A stretch of DNA of 61,302 bases, taken from assembly GCA_944390115.1 (NCBI GenBank), contig CALXOW010000015.1:1-61302 (forward strand). The letters run 5' to 3'. The stretch comes from an uncultured Anaerobiospirillum sp. Lineage in GTDB: Bacteria; Pseudomonadota; Gammaproteobacteria; Enterobacterales; Succinivibrionaceae. The translations under genes and the position numbers were made by a program. How positions within the stretch are numbered: the first letter of the stretch is position 1; each line of letters starts with the position of its first letter. The notes below the pieces were generated by a model, which was not told the origin of the DNA, did not search any database, and was given only the letters and a program-made list of their open reading frames with translations. Shown one piece after another: positions 53,001-61,302 of this stretch.

Positions 53001-53940
53001 CATCTGGGCTGAGACCACTTACCACATGCAGGCCCTGCGTGATAACCCAAGCTGCGCCAAAGAAGAGTTTGAAGACAAGGGCGACGCTCAAGATCCAGGC
53101 TTGTTCTACCAGCTTAGCTTCAACAACGAAGAGAATATCGCCGCCCCATTTATCGGCACGGGCGCTCAGCCTAAGGTTGCGATTTTACGTGAGCAGGGCG
53201 TCAACTCGCAGGCCGAGATGGCTCACGCCTTTACCCGTGCGGGCTTTAGCGCGGTTGATGTCCATATGTCCGAGATTTTATCGGGTGAGGTTAGCCTCAA
53301 GGACTTCATGGGCTTTGCCGCCTGCGGTGGTTTCTCTTACGGTGACGTCTTAGGTGCTGGTGAAGGCTGGGCTAAGTCCATCCTCTTCAACGAGCGCGCT
53401 AAGAGCGAGTTCGAGGCCTTCTTTAACCGCAAGGACACCTTTGCCTTAGGTGTCTGCAACGGCTGCCAGATGATGTCGACTCTGCGTGACTTAATCCCAG
53501 GCGCTGCCCTGTGGCCACGCTTTGTTACCAACAAGTCCGAGCGCTTTGAGGCCCGTTTTGTCGAGGTCGAGATCCAAAAGAGCCCATCGATCTTCTATGC
53601 CGGTATGGAAGGCTCGCAGCTGCCGATCGTGGTATCTCACGGTGAGGGCCGCGCTGAGTTCAAGAACGACGAGCACTTACAGCAGCTCGAGGCTGCGGGC
53701 TTAGTAGCCTTACGCTACATCGACCACTATGGCAAGGTCACCGCTCGTTACCCAATGAACCCGAACGGCTCGCCAAACGGCATCACCTCGGTCACCACCG
53801 AGGATGGTCGCTTCACCATTATGATGCCGCACCCAGAGCGTGTGGTTCGCACCTGCGCTAACTCCTACCACCCAGATGACATGGGTGAGTTCAGCCCATG
53901 GATGCGCCTCTTTGCTAACGCGCGCCGCTTCATCGGCTAA
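50044..53940 (+). CDS. purL: Phosphoribosylformylglycinamidine synthase
   Basis: Fourth step of purine synthesis: FGAR, glutamine and ATP give FGAM. The 1298 residues match the single-chain proteobacterial enzyme (E. coli 1295). The N-terminal linker domain is followed by two AIRS-like halves with [53 protein letters not shown] and [18 protein letters not shown]. The C-terminal class I glutaminase has [14 protein letters not shown] with the catalytic Cys, and a His-Pro-Glu triad in [10 protein letters not shown]. The final codons are part of a 22-bp tandem repeat. Cytoplasmic; monocistronic. Confidence 0.98.
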   Translation: MEILRGSSALSDYKIDKLMAALRAASVPVDSISTVYVHLIDCAQPLSDEQQQVLTKILTYGPVDEGHGEQGELFLVVPRVGTISPWATKATDIAHNCGLTGIHRIERGIAYYIKAAAGEFTPEQRATIASLIHDRMMQVVLGDFEAAAALFSEQQPAPYKTVALSTGGRAALEEANVSLGLALSPEEMDYLLESFKNLGRDPSDIELYMFAQMNSEHCRHKVFNAKWEIDGESQDKSLFGMVRNTFEATPDYVLSAYRDNAAVMEGSSAGRFFADAQSHEWTFHQEDMPILMKVETHNHPTAISPFPGAATGSGGEIRDEGATGVGSKPKAGLCGFSVSNLKIPGYERPWEHDFGKPNRIASALDIMIEGPLGAASFNNEFGRPNLCGYFRTYEEQVASFNGTEIRGYHKPIMLAGGWGNIRREHIQKDHIDPGAKLIVLGGPAMNIGLGGGAASSMNSGQSAEELDFASVQRGNPEMQRRCQEVIDACWELGPDNPIMFIHDVGAGGLSNAMPELVADGGVGGRFELRAIPNDEPGMSPLQIWCNESQERYVLAVMPDKFPVFEAFCKRERAQYAVIGEATAERRVVLHDSHFDNCPIDLPLDILLGKPPRMFKQVKRATHQSPAFDGADISLQEAAERVLSLPTVAEKTFLITIGDRSVTGLVARDQMVGPWQVPVSDVAVTAASYDSTHGEAAAMGERTPVALLDHKASVRLAVGEAITNIAAACIGDLNRVKLSANWMAANNHGGEDAGLFDAVKTLGMELCPELGITVPVGKDSMSMKTSWEQDGQKREVIAPMSLIISSFARCENINKTLTPQLRTDKGPTTLIYIDLGEGQARLGGSSLAQVYRKLGNVPANLDHPQRLKGLFDAIQFLNQHDLILAYHDISDGGLFTTLAEMAFAGHTGLEVALDQLNENNLAALFAEELGAVIQVSTEQKEKVLNILSGHGLANISYVLGTLREDDRIVITRNGAEIFNDSRNHLRLIWAETTYHMQALRDNPSCAKEEFEDKGDAQDPGLFYQLSFNNEENIAAPFIGTGAQPKVAILREQGVNSQAEMAHAFTRAGFSAVDVHMSEILSGEVSLKDFMGFAACGGFSYGDVLGAGEGWAKSILFNERAKSEFEAFFNRKDTFALGVCNGCQMMSTLRDLIPGAALWPRFVTNKSERFEARFVEVEIQKSPSIFYAGMEGSQLPIVVSHGEGRAEFKNDEHLQQLEAAGLVALRYIDHYGKVTARYPMNPNGSPNGITSVTTEDGRFTIMMPHPERVVRTCANSYHPDDMGEFSPWMRLFANARRFIG

Positions 53941-54003
53941 CACGCGCCGCTTCATCGGCTAACGCGCGCCGCTTCATCGGCTAACGCGTCCGGCTAACGC
54001 ATC
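53914..54003 (+). repeat. 22-bp tandem repeat spanning the purL stop
   Basis: GCTAACGCGCGCCGCTTCAT plus CG occurs three times in a row (53914, 53936 with one change, 53958), followed by two truncated copies at 53980 and 53993. The first copy is the last seven codons of purL. The others lie after the stop, so the coding end has been duplicated into the 3' region. Confidence 0.9.
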
Positions 54004-54012
54004 ACAGTTAGC

Positions 54013-54034
54013 TCAGCTGAGCGCGCTCAGCTGA
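54013..54034. other. Perfect 22-bp palindrome
   Basis: TCAGCTGAGCG joined directly to CGCTCAGCTGA. It sits between the purL repeat and the purL terminator and could be a protein site or part of the transcript end. Confidence 0.55.
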
Positions 54035-54042
54035 CACTGCTC

Positions 54043-54075
54043 AAGCCCCGTAGGCTCCCGCTTGCGGGGCTTTTC
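54043..54075 (+). terminator. Terminator of purL
   Basis: AAGCCCCG pairs with CGGGGCTT across 14 nt and is followed by TT and a GC-rich tail. Confidence 0.75.
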
Positions 54076-54138
54076 GCGTTTCAGATGTGGCATAATCTCA
54101 AAAAAATAGGATGAGCATAGGGGGCAGTGAGGGCAGAT

Positions 54139-55773
54139 ATGGGCGCCAACGATGATTACAGCTTGATGCAAGAGGTCTTTGCCGTCTTGCCCTCAGCGGT
54201 GGTGGTGATCGATGAGCAGGGGGTCATCGTGCGCGCCAATGAGCGCGCCGCGCAGCTCTTAGACTGCCCTGAGCTTGAGGGGAAAAGCTGGCTTGAGGTG
54301 ATGGCCCAGGCCTTTCGCCCGCAAAATGACGACGGCAACGAAATCTCGACCCGCACCGGACGCCGCCTGCAAGTGACAACCACCAAACTGCGCACAGGTC
54401 AGCTCATTCACATGACGGACTTGACCCAAACGCGCCTGTTGCAAGATAAGCTGGCGCATATGGAGCGTCTCTCGTCTTTAGGACGGATGGCTGCGAGCCT
54501 CGCGCATCAAATCCGCACCCCGCTCTCAGCGGCTATCTTGTATGCGGCTAACTTAGGCAACGCCAACCTCATGCCCACCGCGCGCAAGCGCTTTCAAGAA
54601 AAGCTGATGAGCCGCCTTGAGGCCTTAGAGGCCCAGGTGAGCGACATTTTGCTCTTTGCCCGCTCCAACGACATGACCGTAGGCGAGCTTGATGCCTCAA
54701 CGCTTATCAGCGCAACGGAGAATAATGTTGCCGCTGTCGTCAACAAAAGCCAGGTACTGCTCGAAACTGAAGCCCCGCACGGCGCCATTGCCATTTTGGG
54801 CAATAGCTCGGCCTTAGTGGGCGCCCTGTCGAACTTAGTGGCCAATGCGGTCGAGGCTGGGGCCACCCACATCATCTTGCGCCTGACCGCCGATGAAGAC
54901 CAAGTGTCCTTAGCGGTAGCCAACAATGGCCCCATAATCCCCGAAGAGCTCAAGACCAAGATCTTCGAGCCCTTCTTTACCTCCAAGAGCGCAGGCACCG
55001 GCCTGGGCTTGGCGGTAGTCACCGCCGTGACCAAGGTACACCAAGGCACCCTGACCCTAAGCTCGTGGAACGACACCTTTGCCACGGTCTTTACCATCAC
55101 CATTCCGCGCGCGCCCGCTGCGCTCGCCCCGCAGCCAGCGGCTCCAACTGAGCCTACCGGGATAGATCCAAGCACTGCACCAATACCAACAGCCGCCGCG
55201 CCTATAGGTACGCCTCAAACTGATCCTGCCGGTATAAACCCAAGCGCTGCTCAGTCTACAGAGTTAACGGCCGCCCAACTGACGGAGCTGACCAACGCTC
55301 AGCCGGTAGTGCCAGCTGCGGCGGCGCGCAGCTCAGTACCAGCGCAGGAAGTAGGGGGTGAGACCAGGGCGCAGGCGTGGTCAGTGACCAGCGGGCGTAC
55401 CTTACCGCCGACAGCCGCTGATATCAGCGCTCAAGCGGCCACGGACGCTAATAGCGCCACCTCTGCTGCCTTTACCGCCTACCTCAAGCGTCAGCAAGAA
55501 AAGAATGGTCTGGCGGCCTATGCCGCCACGCGCAGCACCACGACTCAACCAAGCGCTCCGCAAGCAGTACCTGAGGCACTCTCGGTTTTGGGCGCGACGG
55601 ATACAGGGCTAGCACTGGGGGCGCAAGCAGCTGAGGCGCCATCAGGGGATGGTGGGGCAGCCGAGCCGCAGGGACAAGAGCGTACGGCGGCACTGCCGTC
55701 CGATCTCAAGACCGCCTTTAGTCAGGAGGAGTTTGAGTCGTGGCTCGCCAAGGTCTCTGAGCCTAAGGGCTAA
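54139..55773 (+). CDS. flrB: Sensor histidine kinase FlrB (FleS)
   Basis: Phosphorylates FlrC to turn on mid-stage polar-flagellar genes. 544 residues from ATG 54139 (GAGG six bases upstream). Order: PAS domain (VFAVLPSAVVVIDEQGVIVR, about 13-32), HisKA helix with SLAHQIRTPLSAA (His123), HATPase with NLVANAVEAGA and GTGLGLAVVTAV, then a disordered Ala/Pro/Thr-rich tail of about 200 residues with no counterpart in Vibrio FlrB. There are no membrane helices, so it is soluble, as FlrB/FleS are. flrC starts 167 bp downstream. The upstream master regulator flrA is not in the window. Confidence 0.88.
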   Translation: MGANDDYSLMQEVFAVLPSAVVVIDEQGVIVRANERAAQLLDCPELEGKSWLEVMAQAFRPQNDDGNEISTRTGRRLQVTTTKLRTGQLIHMTDLTQTRLLQDKLAHMERLSSLGRMAASLAHQIRTPLSAAILYAANLGNANLMPTARKRFQEKLMSRLEALEAQVSDILLFARSNDMTVGELDASTLISATENNVAAVVNKSQVLLETEAPHGAIAILGNSSALVGALSNLVANAVEAGATHIILRLTADEDQVSLAVANNGPIIPEELKTKIFEPFFTSKSAGTGLGLAVVTAVTKVHQGTLTLSSWNDTFATVFTITIPRAPAALAPQPAAPTEPTGIDPSTAPIPTAAAPIGTPQTDPAGINPSAAQSTELTAAQLTELTNAQPVVPAAAARSSVPAQEVGGETRAQAWSVTSGRTLPPTAADISAQAATDANSATSAAFTAYLKRQQEKNGLAAYAATRSTTTQPSAPQAVPEALSVLGATDTGLALGAQAAEAPSGDGGAAEPQGQERTAALPSDLKTAFSQEEFESWLAKVSEPKG

Positions 55774-55939
55774 CGGCAGTGCCAACTGACCGGCAATGCC
55801 AGGGCGGCAAAGTTTTGCATCCCTAAATGGCTTAAATAAGGGCTTGGGGTGTGAGTGGAGCTAGGCCCGAGGCTTGCACTTGGCAAAGGTTTTAAGCTAC
55901 TGATTTTTTTCTTTCTTGGGCTTTGAGCGGGTGAGAGGG

Positions 55940-57655
55940 ATGAACCAAAGTCGAATTTTAGTGGTGGATGATGACAGCCAATTACGGGAGGCCATTGTCG
56001 ATACCCTGATGCTGACCGGCTATGATTGCCTCGAGGCCAGCTCAGGTGAGGATGCGCTTTATCAGCTGGGCAAGCGCTCGGTCGATATGGTCATTGCCGA
56101 TATCCAAATGGACGGTATGGATGGGCATACCTTACTGCGCAACATCCGCGATAAATATCCCCAGCTGCCGGTCTTACTGATGACCGCATACGCCAATATT
56201 GACGGTGCCGTGCGCGCGATGCGCGAGGGCGCAATCGATTATTTGGCCAAGCCTTTTGCCCCGGAGGTGCTGCTCAATCAGGTCTCACGCTACGTGCCCG
56301 TAAGAAAGGTTACCAAGCGCGAACCGATTTGGGCTGACCCAAGCACGGGCGAGCTTTTGCAGCTTGCCGCCAAGGTCGCCGCGAGCGACGCCACGGTCAT
56401 GATTACCGGCCCTTCGGGCTCGGGTAAGGAAGTGCTCTCGCGCTACGTCCACGACCAAAGTCCGCGCGCCGCCGGGCCCTTTGTCGCGATTAACTGCGCC
56501 GCCATCCCCGACACTATGCTCGAGTCGACTCTTTTTGGCTATGAAAAGGGCGCCTTTACCGGTGCGGTGCAGGCCTGCCCTGGCAAGTTTGAGCAAGCTC
56601 AAGGTGGAACCATCTTATTAGATGAAATCACCGAGATGGACCTCAACCTGCAAGCCAAGCTCTTGCGCGTCTTGCAAGAAAAGGAAGTGGAGCGCTTAGG
56701 CGGGCGCAAGACCATTGACCTTGACGTGCGCGTGATTGCGACCTCCAACCGCGACTTAAAGCAGGCGGTGGCCGAGCACAAGTTTCGTGAGGATCTCTAT
56801 TACCGCCTCAACGTATTCCCACTGCGCTGGAAGCCCTTAAAGGACCGCATCCTCGACGTCGCCCCGTTAGCCCGCTATTTCTTACAGCGTCACGCCACCG
56901 AAAACAGCAAGGCCATCCCTGAGCTCACGCCCCAAGCGCTGACCGCTTTAAACTCCTACAGCTGGCCAGGCAATGTCCGTGAGCTTGAGAACGTGATGCA
57001 GCGTGCCTTAATCCTGTGCGATGGCGTCAGCGTCAAGCCTGAGAATCTGATCTTAGATGACTTCGAGGGCGCCCTAGGCACCAGCACCTCCATCACCGGC
57101 ATCAGCCCGAACCTCTACCAAGAGCAAGTACCAGAACCGGCCTACCAGCCTCAGATGCCGCCTCAGGTACCTCCACAGGTGCCACCGCAGATGCCGCCAC
57201 AGGTGCCTCCACAGATGCCGCCGCAGGTGCCACCAGCCATGACGGCGCCGGTCCCACCCCAGGTGCCATCGCCATTTGCGCCGCAAGTTCCTAACGCATC
57301 AGCCTCAATGGCGCCTAACCTGCCGCCGCAGATGTCTCTGCCCCCGCAATTGCCGCCACAGATGCCATCTCAACCGGCCGCTGCTTTTAACGCTACTGCG
57401 ACTGCGGGCCGGGGCGTCACGGGGCATAGTGCAGCCGAGTCGGTCGCCTCGACCATGGATATGGTGCGCCGCCAAAAGATCCCAACCAGCTTAGGTGGTG
57501 AGCTCAAGCAGCAGGAGTATCAGATTATCCTTGACGCCTTAATCGACTGTCGGGGCAATCGCCAGGCGGTCGCCGAGAAGCTCGGCATCAGCCCACGCAC
57601 CTTACGCTACAAGATCGCCAAGATGCGCGAAGAGGGCATGATTATTCCGTCATAA
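55940..57655 (+). CDS. flrC: Sigma-54-dependent flagellar response regulator FlrC (FleR)
   Basis: Activates sigma-54 promoters of basal body and hook genes. 571 residues from ATG 55940, with GAGAGGG just upstream. The receiver domain has Asp10, Asp11, phospho-acceptor Asp54 (VIADIQMDGMDG) and Lys104. The AAA+ domain has Walker A GPSGSGKE (157-164), GAFTGA (204-209) for sigma-54 contact, and Walker B GGTILLDEI. The Fis-type HTH ends the protein (NRQAVAEKLGISPRTLRYKI). Between AAA+ and HTH lies a proline-rich insert of about 110 residues made of PPQVPPQMPPQV repeats, which is unusual. Paired with flrB. Confidence 0.92.
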   Translation: MNQSRILVVDDDSQLREAIVDTLMLTGYDCLEASSGEDALYQLGKRSVDMVIADIQMDGMDGHTLLRNIRDKYPQLPVLLMTAYANIDGAVRAMREGAIDYLAKPFAPEVLLNQVSRYVPVRKVTKREPIWADPSTGELLQLAAKVAASDATVMITGPSGSGKEVLSRYVHDQSPRAAGPFVAINCAAIPDTMLESTLFGYEKGAFTGAVQACPGKFEQAQGGTILLDEITEMDLNLQAKLLRVLQEKEVERLGGRKTIDLDVRVIATSNRDLKQAVAEHKFREDLYYRLNVFPLRWKPLKDRILDVAPLARYFLQRHATENSKAIPELTPQALTALNSYSWPGNVRELENVMQRALILCDGVSVKPENLILDDFEGALGTSTSITGISPNLYQEQVPEPAYQPQMPPQVPPQVPPQMPPQVPPQMPPQVPPAMTAPVPPQVPSPFAPQVPNASASMAPNLPPQMSLPPQLPPQMPSQPAAAFNATATAGRGVTGHSAAESVASTMDMVRRQKIPTSLGGELKQQEYQIILDALIDCRGNRQAVAEKLGISPRTLRYKIAKMREEGMIIPS

Positions 57656-57687
57656 TGCCATGAGCCAAATTCAAGGTTAGAACATAG

Positions 57688-57719
57688 AGCCCGCCCGGTT
57701 TAACCCAGCGGGCTTTTTC
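57688..57719 (+). terminator. Terminator after flrC
   Basis: AGCCCGC and GCGGGCT separated by 13 nt, followed by TTTTTCTT. Confidence 0.85.
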
Positions 57720-57824
57720 TTGCACTCTGTGCCATTTGATGCAATAATAGGGACAGATTTGATCAAAAATCTGTCCCAGTATGTGGTGATAATGGGGCTG
57801 CAGTCAGGTAAAGGGGGGAGCGCT

Positions 57825-59120
57825 ATGGGCAAGCACATATCAATCAGAGTCAGCGATGAGGATCATCAGGACTTACTTGATTGGTGCAAAAACACCAATC
57901 AATCGGTGCAGCAGGTAGTCTCACAGTCGATTAAGCTGCTCTTATCGCAGGCGCGTAAAGAGCTATCCGCGCCTACTGCCCGTGGTTTGTCTGCCATACC
58001 AGATAAAGCATTGGCTTCTGTAGCTGCTACTAATGATGCTAAGGAAATGGTAGGGCCTCAGGTCGCTACGACAGCTACTCCTGCTTATACCTTTATCGAC
58101 CTGTTTGCTGGTATTGGTGGGATGCGTCTTGCCTATCAAAGCGCGGGCTGCCAATGCGTTTACTCGAATGAATGGAACAAGTTCAGCCAAGAGACTTACT
58201 ACACCAACTTCAAAGATCAACCTGAAGGTGATATCACCAAGGTCAAGGCCTCAACCATTCCTGATCACGATATCTTAGTGGCGGGCTTTCCTTGCCAGCC
58301 TTTTTCTATTGCGGGTGTTTCCAAGAAAAGGAGCTTGGGCCGTGAAACCGGCTTTGAAGACAAAACGCAAGGTACGCTTTTCTTTGATGTCTGCCGCATT
58401 ATTAAGGAAAAGCGTCCTCGTGCTTTCATGCTCGAGAATGTTAAGAACTTATGTAGCCACGATAAGGGGAATACCTTTAAGGTAATCCAAGAGTCCTTGC
58501 ACGAACTAGATTACGCCATCTTCTACCAAGTAATCGATGGTCAATCTTACGTGCCTCAGCATCGTGAGCGTATCATCATTGTGGGCTTTGATAAGCGCCG
58601 TTATGGCAATGATTTGAGCTTCGATTTCAAGCTCAACCCTCCGGTTCATGCACCTGTGTTGCGTGATATCTTGGAGCCCAATGTGCCAGATAAGTACACT
58701 TTATCTGATGGTATGTGGCAGTACCTGCAAGATTACGCTGCTAAGCATAAGGCCGCTGGTCATGGCTTTGGCTATGGTATGCCTGAGCTTGATGGTGTGG
58801 CTCGCACCTTAAGTGCACGCTATTACAAGGATGGTTCAGAGATTCTGATCGCCCAGCCAGGCAAGAATCCGCGCCGCCTTACCCCGCGCGAGTGCGCCCG
58901 CCTGCAAGGCTTTCCAGATAGCTTCCAAATTCCAGTATCAGATACTCAGGCCTATCGCCAGTTTGGTAATTCAGTAGTTGTACCACTCATGGCCGATGTA
59001 GCTCGCTTAGTGGTGCAAAAGCTTGATGAACTCAAGAATAATGAGCAGCGTGGTCAAGTTCAGTCGCGCCCTTTGAGCATGATCGAGATGCTCGAGCAGC
59101 AGGAGGCTTTAGTCAGCTAA
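57825..59120 (+). CDS. C5-cytosine methyltransferase, Dcm/EcoRII group
   Basis: Protective methylase of a restriction-modification pair. 431 residues from ATG 57825, which has GGGGGGAG four bases upstream. The C5 motifs are in order: I FIDLFAGIGGMRLAY (90-104), IV GFPCQPFSIAGVSKK with catalytic Cys157, VI FMLENVKNL, VIII QHRERIIIVGF, and X QAYRQFGNSVVVPL. The GVSKKRSLGRETGFE segment after motif IV is characteristic of Dcm and M.EcoRII (CCWGG). Residues 1-45 (HISIRVSDEDHQDLLDW, then QQVVSQSIKLLL) look like a ribbon-helix-helix DNA-binding domain joined by a flexible linker. Its TAA stop shares an A with the ATG of the endonuclease gene. Confidence 0.94.
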   Translation: MGKHISIRVSDEDHQDLLDWCKNTNQSVQQVVSQSIKLLLSQARKELSAPTARGLSAIPDKALASVAATNDAKEMVGPQVATTATPAYTFIDLFAGIGGMRLAYQSAGCQCVYSNEWNKFSQETYYTNFKDQPEGDITKVKASTIPDHDILVAGFPCQPFSIAGVSKKRSLGRETGFEDKTQGTLFFDVCRIIKEKRPRAFMLENVKNLCSHDKGNTFKVIQESLHELDYAIFYQVIDGQSYVPQHRERIIIVGFDKRRYGNDLSFDFKLNPPVHAPVLRDILEPNVPDKYTLSDGMWQYLQDYAAKHKAAGHGFGYGMPELDGVARTLSARYYKDGSEILIAQPGKNPRRLTPRECARLQGFPDSFQIPVSDTQAYRQFGNSVVVPLMADVARLVVQKLDELKNNEQRGQVQSRPLSMIEMLEQQEALVS

Positions 59121-60295
59121 TGGAAACGCAATATGCTCAGAAAGCAATTGATGCTGTCAACTTAAATGTTGCAGCATATTGCAAGTTCTTGTCGGCCAAC
59201 GATACCGGAGTAACTGGCTCGCATCAGTCGGGTATTTTGCTGTCCAAGAGTGCCTATTCCATCGCCTTTGATAATCCTGGTGAAAAAGGGAACAACGTTG
59301 ATCACTGGGCGGAAATTTGCTGGCAAGATGATTTCGTTACGAAAAGCCGTTTTATTTACTACGGTCAAGGCACGCGCAACGAGTATCGCCTCACGAACTT
59401 TGGGCGTGGCTTTCCGTTTTTAACTCCGGATTACACTGGCGCGCTCTTTGTCTTGGTTAAGCGCGATGTTGACTTTTACAATGCCTATGTCCTCAATACG
59501 GAGGATGATATCGATGCCTTCTTAGGGGCCTTTGCTCTTACCCCTGAGGACACTAATAAGCTGATTCCTAAGTCATACACCAGCATGGAAAATGCTGAAA
59601 CCCGTGCGATCAGCTCCTTTATTAGTGGGCTTACAGTAGCATTTCCGACCTCCGAGGAGGTTGCTGAGGCTGCACGCCGTATCCAAAACAATGTGTATGA
59701 CCATATCGAGCTGGTTGTGGAAGATCCTGATCTTAAGCTGATTCAATGGATTCAAACCGAGTTCAATCTGTTCAAGGCCTTGGAGCACCGTTGTTACGGT
59801 GCGCAAATTGCCGCAGGCTTTAGTACTGTAGATCTCTTTGTCGCTTTAGCCAATGAGGTGCTCAATCGCCGTAAGAGCAGAGCGGGTAAGAGCTTAGAAC
59901 ACCATTTGGCTGCGCTGTTCGATTTCAACGAGCTTGCGTACACGGCTCAAGCTATTACTGAAGGCAATAAACGTCCTGACTTTATCTTCCCCTCAGAGGC
60001 AGCCTACCATAATGCAGACTTCCCGGTCGAACGATTGATTTCACTTGCCGCTAAGACAACCTGTAAAGATCGTTGGCGTCAAATCATCAATGAGGCTGAT
60101 CGTCTGCGCAACCACCCCAAGTATCTGTGCACGTTGCAGCAAGGTATTTCTCCTGCTCAGCTTGATGAGATGGAGCAAGAGCAAGTTGTATTGGTTGTGC
60201 CTAAAGACAATCTTACTTACTTCCCAAGCAACAAGCGTGATCGCATCCTGACGTTACTTGACTTCATTAAGATGATCAAGGAATTACAGTCTTGA
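59120..60295 (+). CDS. EcoRII-type restriction endonuclease
   Basis: 391 residues (EcoRII has 404). The N-terminal half is the effector DNA-binding region (NDTGVTGSHQSGILLSKSAY, RNEYRLTNFGRGFPFLTP). The C-terminal half is the catalytic domain, with GKSLEHHLAALF, RPDFIFPS (Asp287) and SLAAKTTCKDRWRQI (Lys312, Arg320). These correspond to the PD-(D/E)xK-like core and the distinctive TCKDRWRQ of the EcoRII family. EcoRII is a type IIE enzyme needing two CCWGG sites; the same specificity here is inferred from both partners. The start codon overlaps the methylase stop (TAATG), so the two are translationally coupled, methylase first. Confidence 0.93.
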   Translation: METQYAQKAIDAVNLNVAAYCKFLSANDTGVTGSHQSGILLSKSAYSIAFDNPGEKGNNVDHWAEICWQDDFVTKSRFIYYGQGTRNEYRLTNFGRGFPFLTPDYTGALFVLVKRDVDFYNAYVLNTEDDIDAFLGAFALTPEDTNKLIPKSYTSMENAETRAISSFISGLTVAFPTSEEVAEAARRIQNNVYDHIELVVEDPDLKLIQWIQTEFNLFKALEHRCYGAQIAAGFSTVDLFVALANEVLNRRKSRAGKSLEHHLAALFDFNELAYTAQAITEGNKRPDFIFPSEAAYHNADFPVERLISLAAKTTCKDRWRQIINEADRLRNHPKYLCTLQQGISPAQLDEMEQEQVVLVVPKDNLTYFPSNKRDRILTLLDFIKMIKELQS

Positions 60296-60296
60296 T

Positions 60297-60497
60297 GTGA
60301 ACCAAGGCTTTCCCGATAGTTTCCAAATACCAGTCTCTGACAGCCAAGCCTACCGCCAGTTTGGCAACTCGGTAGTGGTCCCACTCATTACGGACTTAGC
60401 GTGTCTCATCGTGCAGCAACTCGATGCCAGCGCCCAAGGCTTAGTTGTACCCCACCAGATGAGCTTGCTGCCACTGATAGAAATGCGGTTTGACTAA
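60297..60497 (+). pseudogene. Duplicated C-terminal tail of a Dcm-type methylase
   Basis: Encodes 66 residues beginning MNQGFPDSFQIPVSDSQAYR and continuing QFGNSVVVPLITDLA. This repeats motifs IX-X of the adjacent methylase (NQGFPDSFQIPVSDTQAYR in that gene reads LQGFPDS...), with many synonymous and some non-synonymous differences. It starts within a few bases of the endonuclease stop. There is no catalytic part, so it is a remnant: either the tail of an earlier methylase gene replaced by the present pair, or a duplication made when the endonuclease gene was inserted. Confidence 0.85.
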
Positions 60498-60618
60498 AAT
60501 GTAAGATGTAACTAGGGGAGGGCCAGAAAGTTTTTATGGCGTCAGAATTGCAGCTTTCATAAAAAGTCATTGCACAAGCAATGCTAATTTGACTGTAATA
60601 GACGCAAACGAGGTAATT

Positions 60619-61254
60619 ATGATTTCTTTTGGCACCGCCCTCAAGCTGCTTCCAGCCCGTGGCTTAGATGTGAAATGCCGTATTTCGCGCGCTGAGTTCT
60701 GGTGGGACTATTTGGCGCTTTTTATCGCCATGATTATCATTTCGGTCTTGACCGTACTCTTGCCTATTTTCGGCATCCTGTTCTTAGCGGTCTTAGTCGT
60801 TTGGGTCATTCTCGCGATTCGCCGTATCCACGACCTCGATATGTCTGGTTGGTGGGTGCTCGTCATGTTGGTGCCATACTTAGGCGGTGCGGCCGTATTA
60901 GGCATGTGCCTAGTCAAGGGCAACGTTGGCCCGAACCGCTTTGGTCCTGACCCATATAGCCCAGGCATTATCGAGGCGCTGCTTGCTAAGAAGAATGCCT
61001 TCAAAGCCCAGCAACCAAATCAGCCTCAACCAGCTCAAGGCCAGCAGCCAGGCTTCCCAGCTCCACAACAAGGCTTCCAGCAGCCACCTCAAGGCTATGC
61101 CCAGCCTCAGCAGGGCGTGCCACCACAGGGTTATGACCCAGCTCAGCAAGGTGTGCCACCACAGGGTTATGTCCCGCCACAGCAACCTGCTGCCCCACAG
61201 GCTCCGGATGCTAACTTTGCTCCACAGCCGCGACTGAGCAGCTACTTTTGGTGA
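60619..61254 (+). CDS. DUF805 membrane protein with a Pro/Gln-rich tail
   Basis: 211 residues from ATG 60619 (GAGG five bases upstream). The DUF805 part (1-115) has the family opening CRISRAEFWWDYLAL, two membrane helices (FIAMIIISVLTVLLPIFGIL and LAVLVVWVILAI), the signature RRIHDLDMSGWW and a third helix, ending at GPNRFGPDPY. The last 95 residues are low-complexity with repeats of PQQGVPPQGY. The function of DUF805 is not known. It is separately transcribed from the restriction genes. Confidence 0.88.
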   Translation: MISFGTALKLLPARGLDVKCRISRAEFWWDYLALFIAMIIISVLTVLLPIFGILFLAVLVVWVILAIRRIHDLDMSGWWVLVMLVPYLGGAAVLGMCLVKGNVGPNRFGPDPYSPGIIEALLAKKNAFKAQQPNQPQPAQGQQPGFPAPQQGFQQPPQGYAQPQQGVPPQGYDPAQQGVPPQGYVPPQQPAAPQAPDANFAPQPRLSSYFW

Positions 61255-61260
61255 ATTATC

Positions 61261-61297
61261 GGCCCCGTCCAAACAGTCTTTTCGGAGGGGCTTTTGC
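61261..61297 (+). terminator. Terminator after the DUF805 gene
   Basis: GCCCC and GGGGC arms separated by about 20 nt, with TTTT following. Confidence 0.55.
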
Positions 61298-61302
61298 TGC
61301 AT

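Noticed and set aside
57720-57824. Longer N-terminus for the methylase from a TTG at 57720
   Set aside because: It overlaps the terminator of flrC, and ATG 57825 has a far better ribosome binding site.

Overview
The window looks like a chromosomal segment of a flagellated gammaproteobacterium. The block rlmN-rodZ-ispG-hisS-yfgM-bamB-der has the usual gammaproteobacterial order. Polar-flagellum genes (flrB/flrC, fliS, fliT, a Maf-type glycosyltransferase, flhB, a chemoreceptor) are scattered through it. Heavy use of TTA leucine codons, Ala/Pro-rich extensions on conserved proteins and long repeat-rich intergenic stretches would fit Succinivibrionaceae/Aeromonadales; that placement is inference and no marker here proves it.

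Layout. 1-4650: mostly non-coding and repeat-rich, with a decayed gene, an autotransporter tail remnant and an MFS sugar-porter gene. 4648-10717: hldE (LPS heptose), tolC (outer-membrane channel) and a methyl-accepting chemotaxis protein. 10754-12802: an IS110-family element of the IS1111 type, with subterminal inverted repeats and a long structured non-coding region downstream of its transposase that may encode a bridge RNA. 13238-15377: a membrane/coiled-coil protein followed by a run of tiny genes for 24-28 residue membrane peptides, four of them in 246-bp repeats. 15655-23089: glgP, flhB and parE, all on the minus strand. 23675-24144: four tRNA-Ala genes behind a consensus promoter. 24422-36241: a RelB-like antitoxin homologue without a toxin, then the rlmN-to-der block. 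36354-36733: a second tandem array of tiny membrane-peptide genes (four genes of 72 nt). 37470-43835: a much enlarged ProQ, then maf-fliT-fliS and a 45-residue basic protein. 44262-49635: a frameshifted AAC(3)-like gene and a complete carbohydrate ABC importer operon. 50044-57655: purL and the FlrB/FlrC two-component pair. 57825-61254: an EcoRII/Dcm-type restriction-modification pair, a duplicated methylase tail and a DUF805 membrane protein.

The strongest candidates for something undescribed are the two arrays of micro-membrane-protein genes (14073-15377 plus strand; 36354-36733 minus strand). Each copy has its own ribosome binding site, the peptides are conserved as proteins across copies, and in the first array a short leader frame ends on top of the Shine-Dalgarno sequence of several copies. 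They resemble in architecture, but not in sequence, the tandem ldr and ibs loci of enteric bacteria. The second candidate is the structured RNA region of the IS110-family element, in which a 65-nt module is tandemly duplicated and keeps its stem while its sequence changes.
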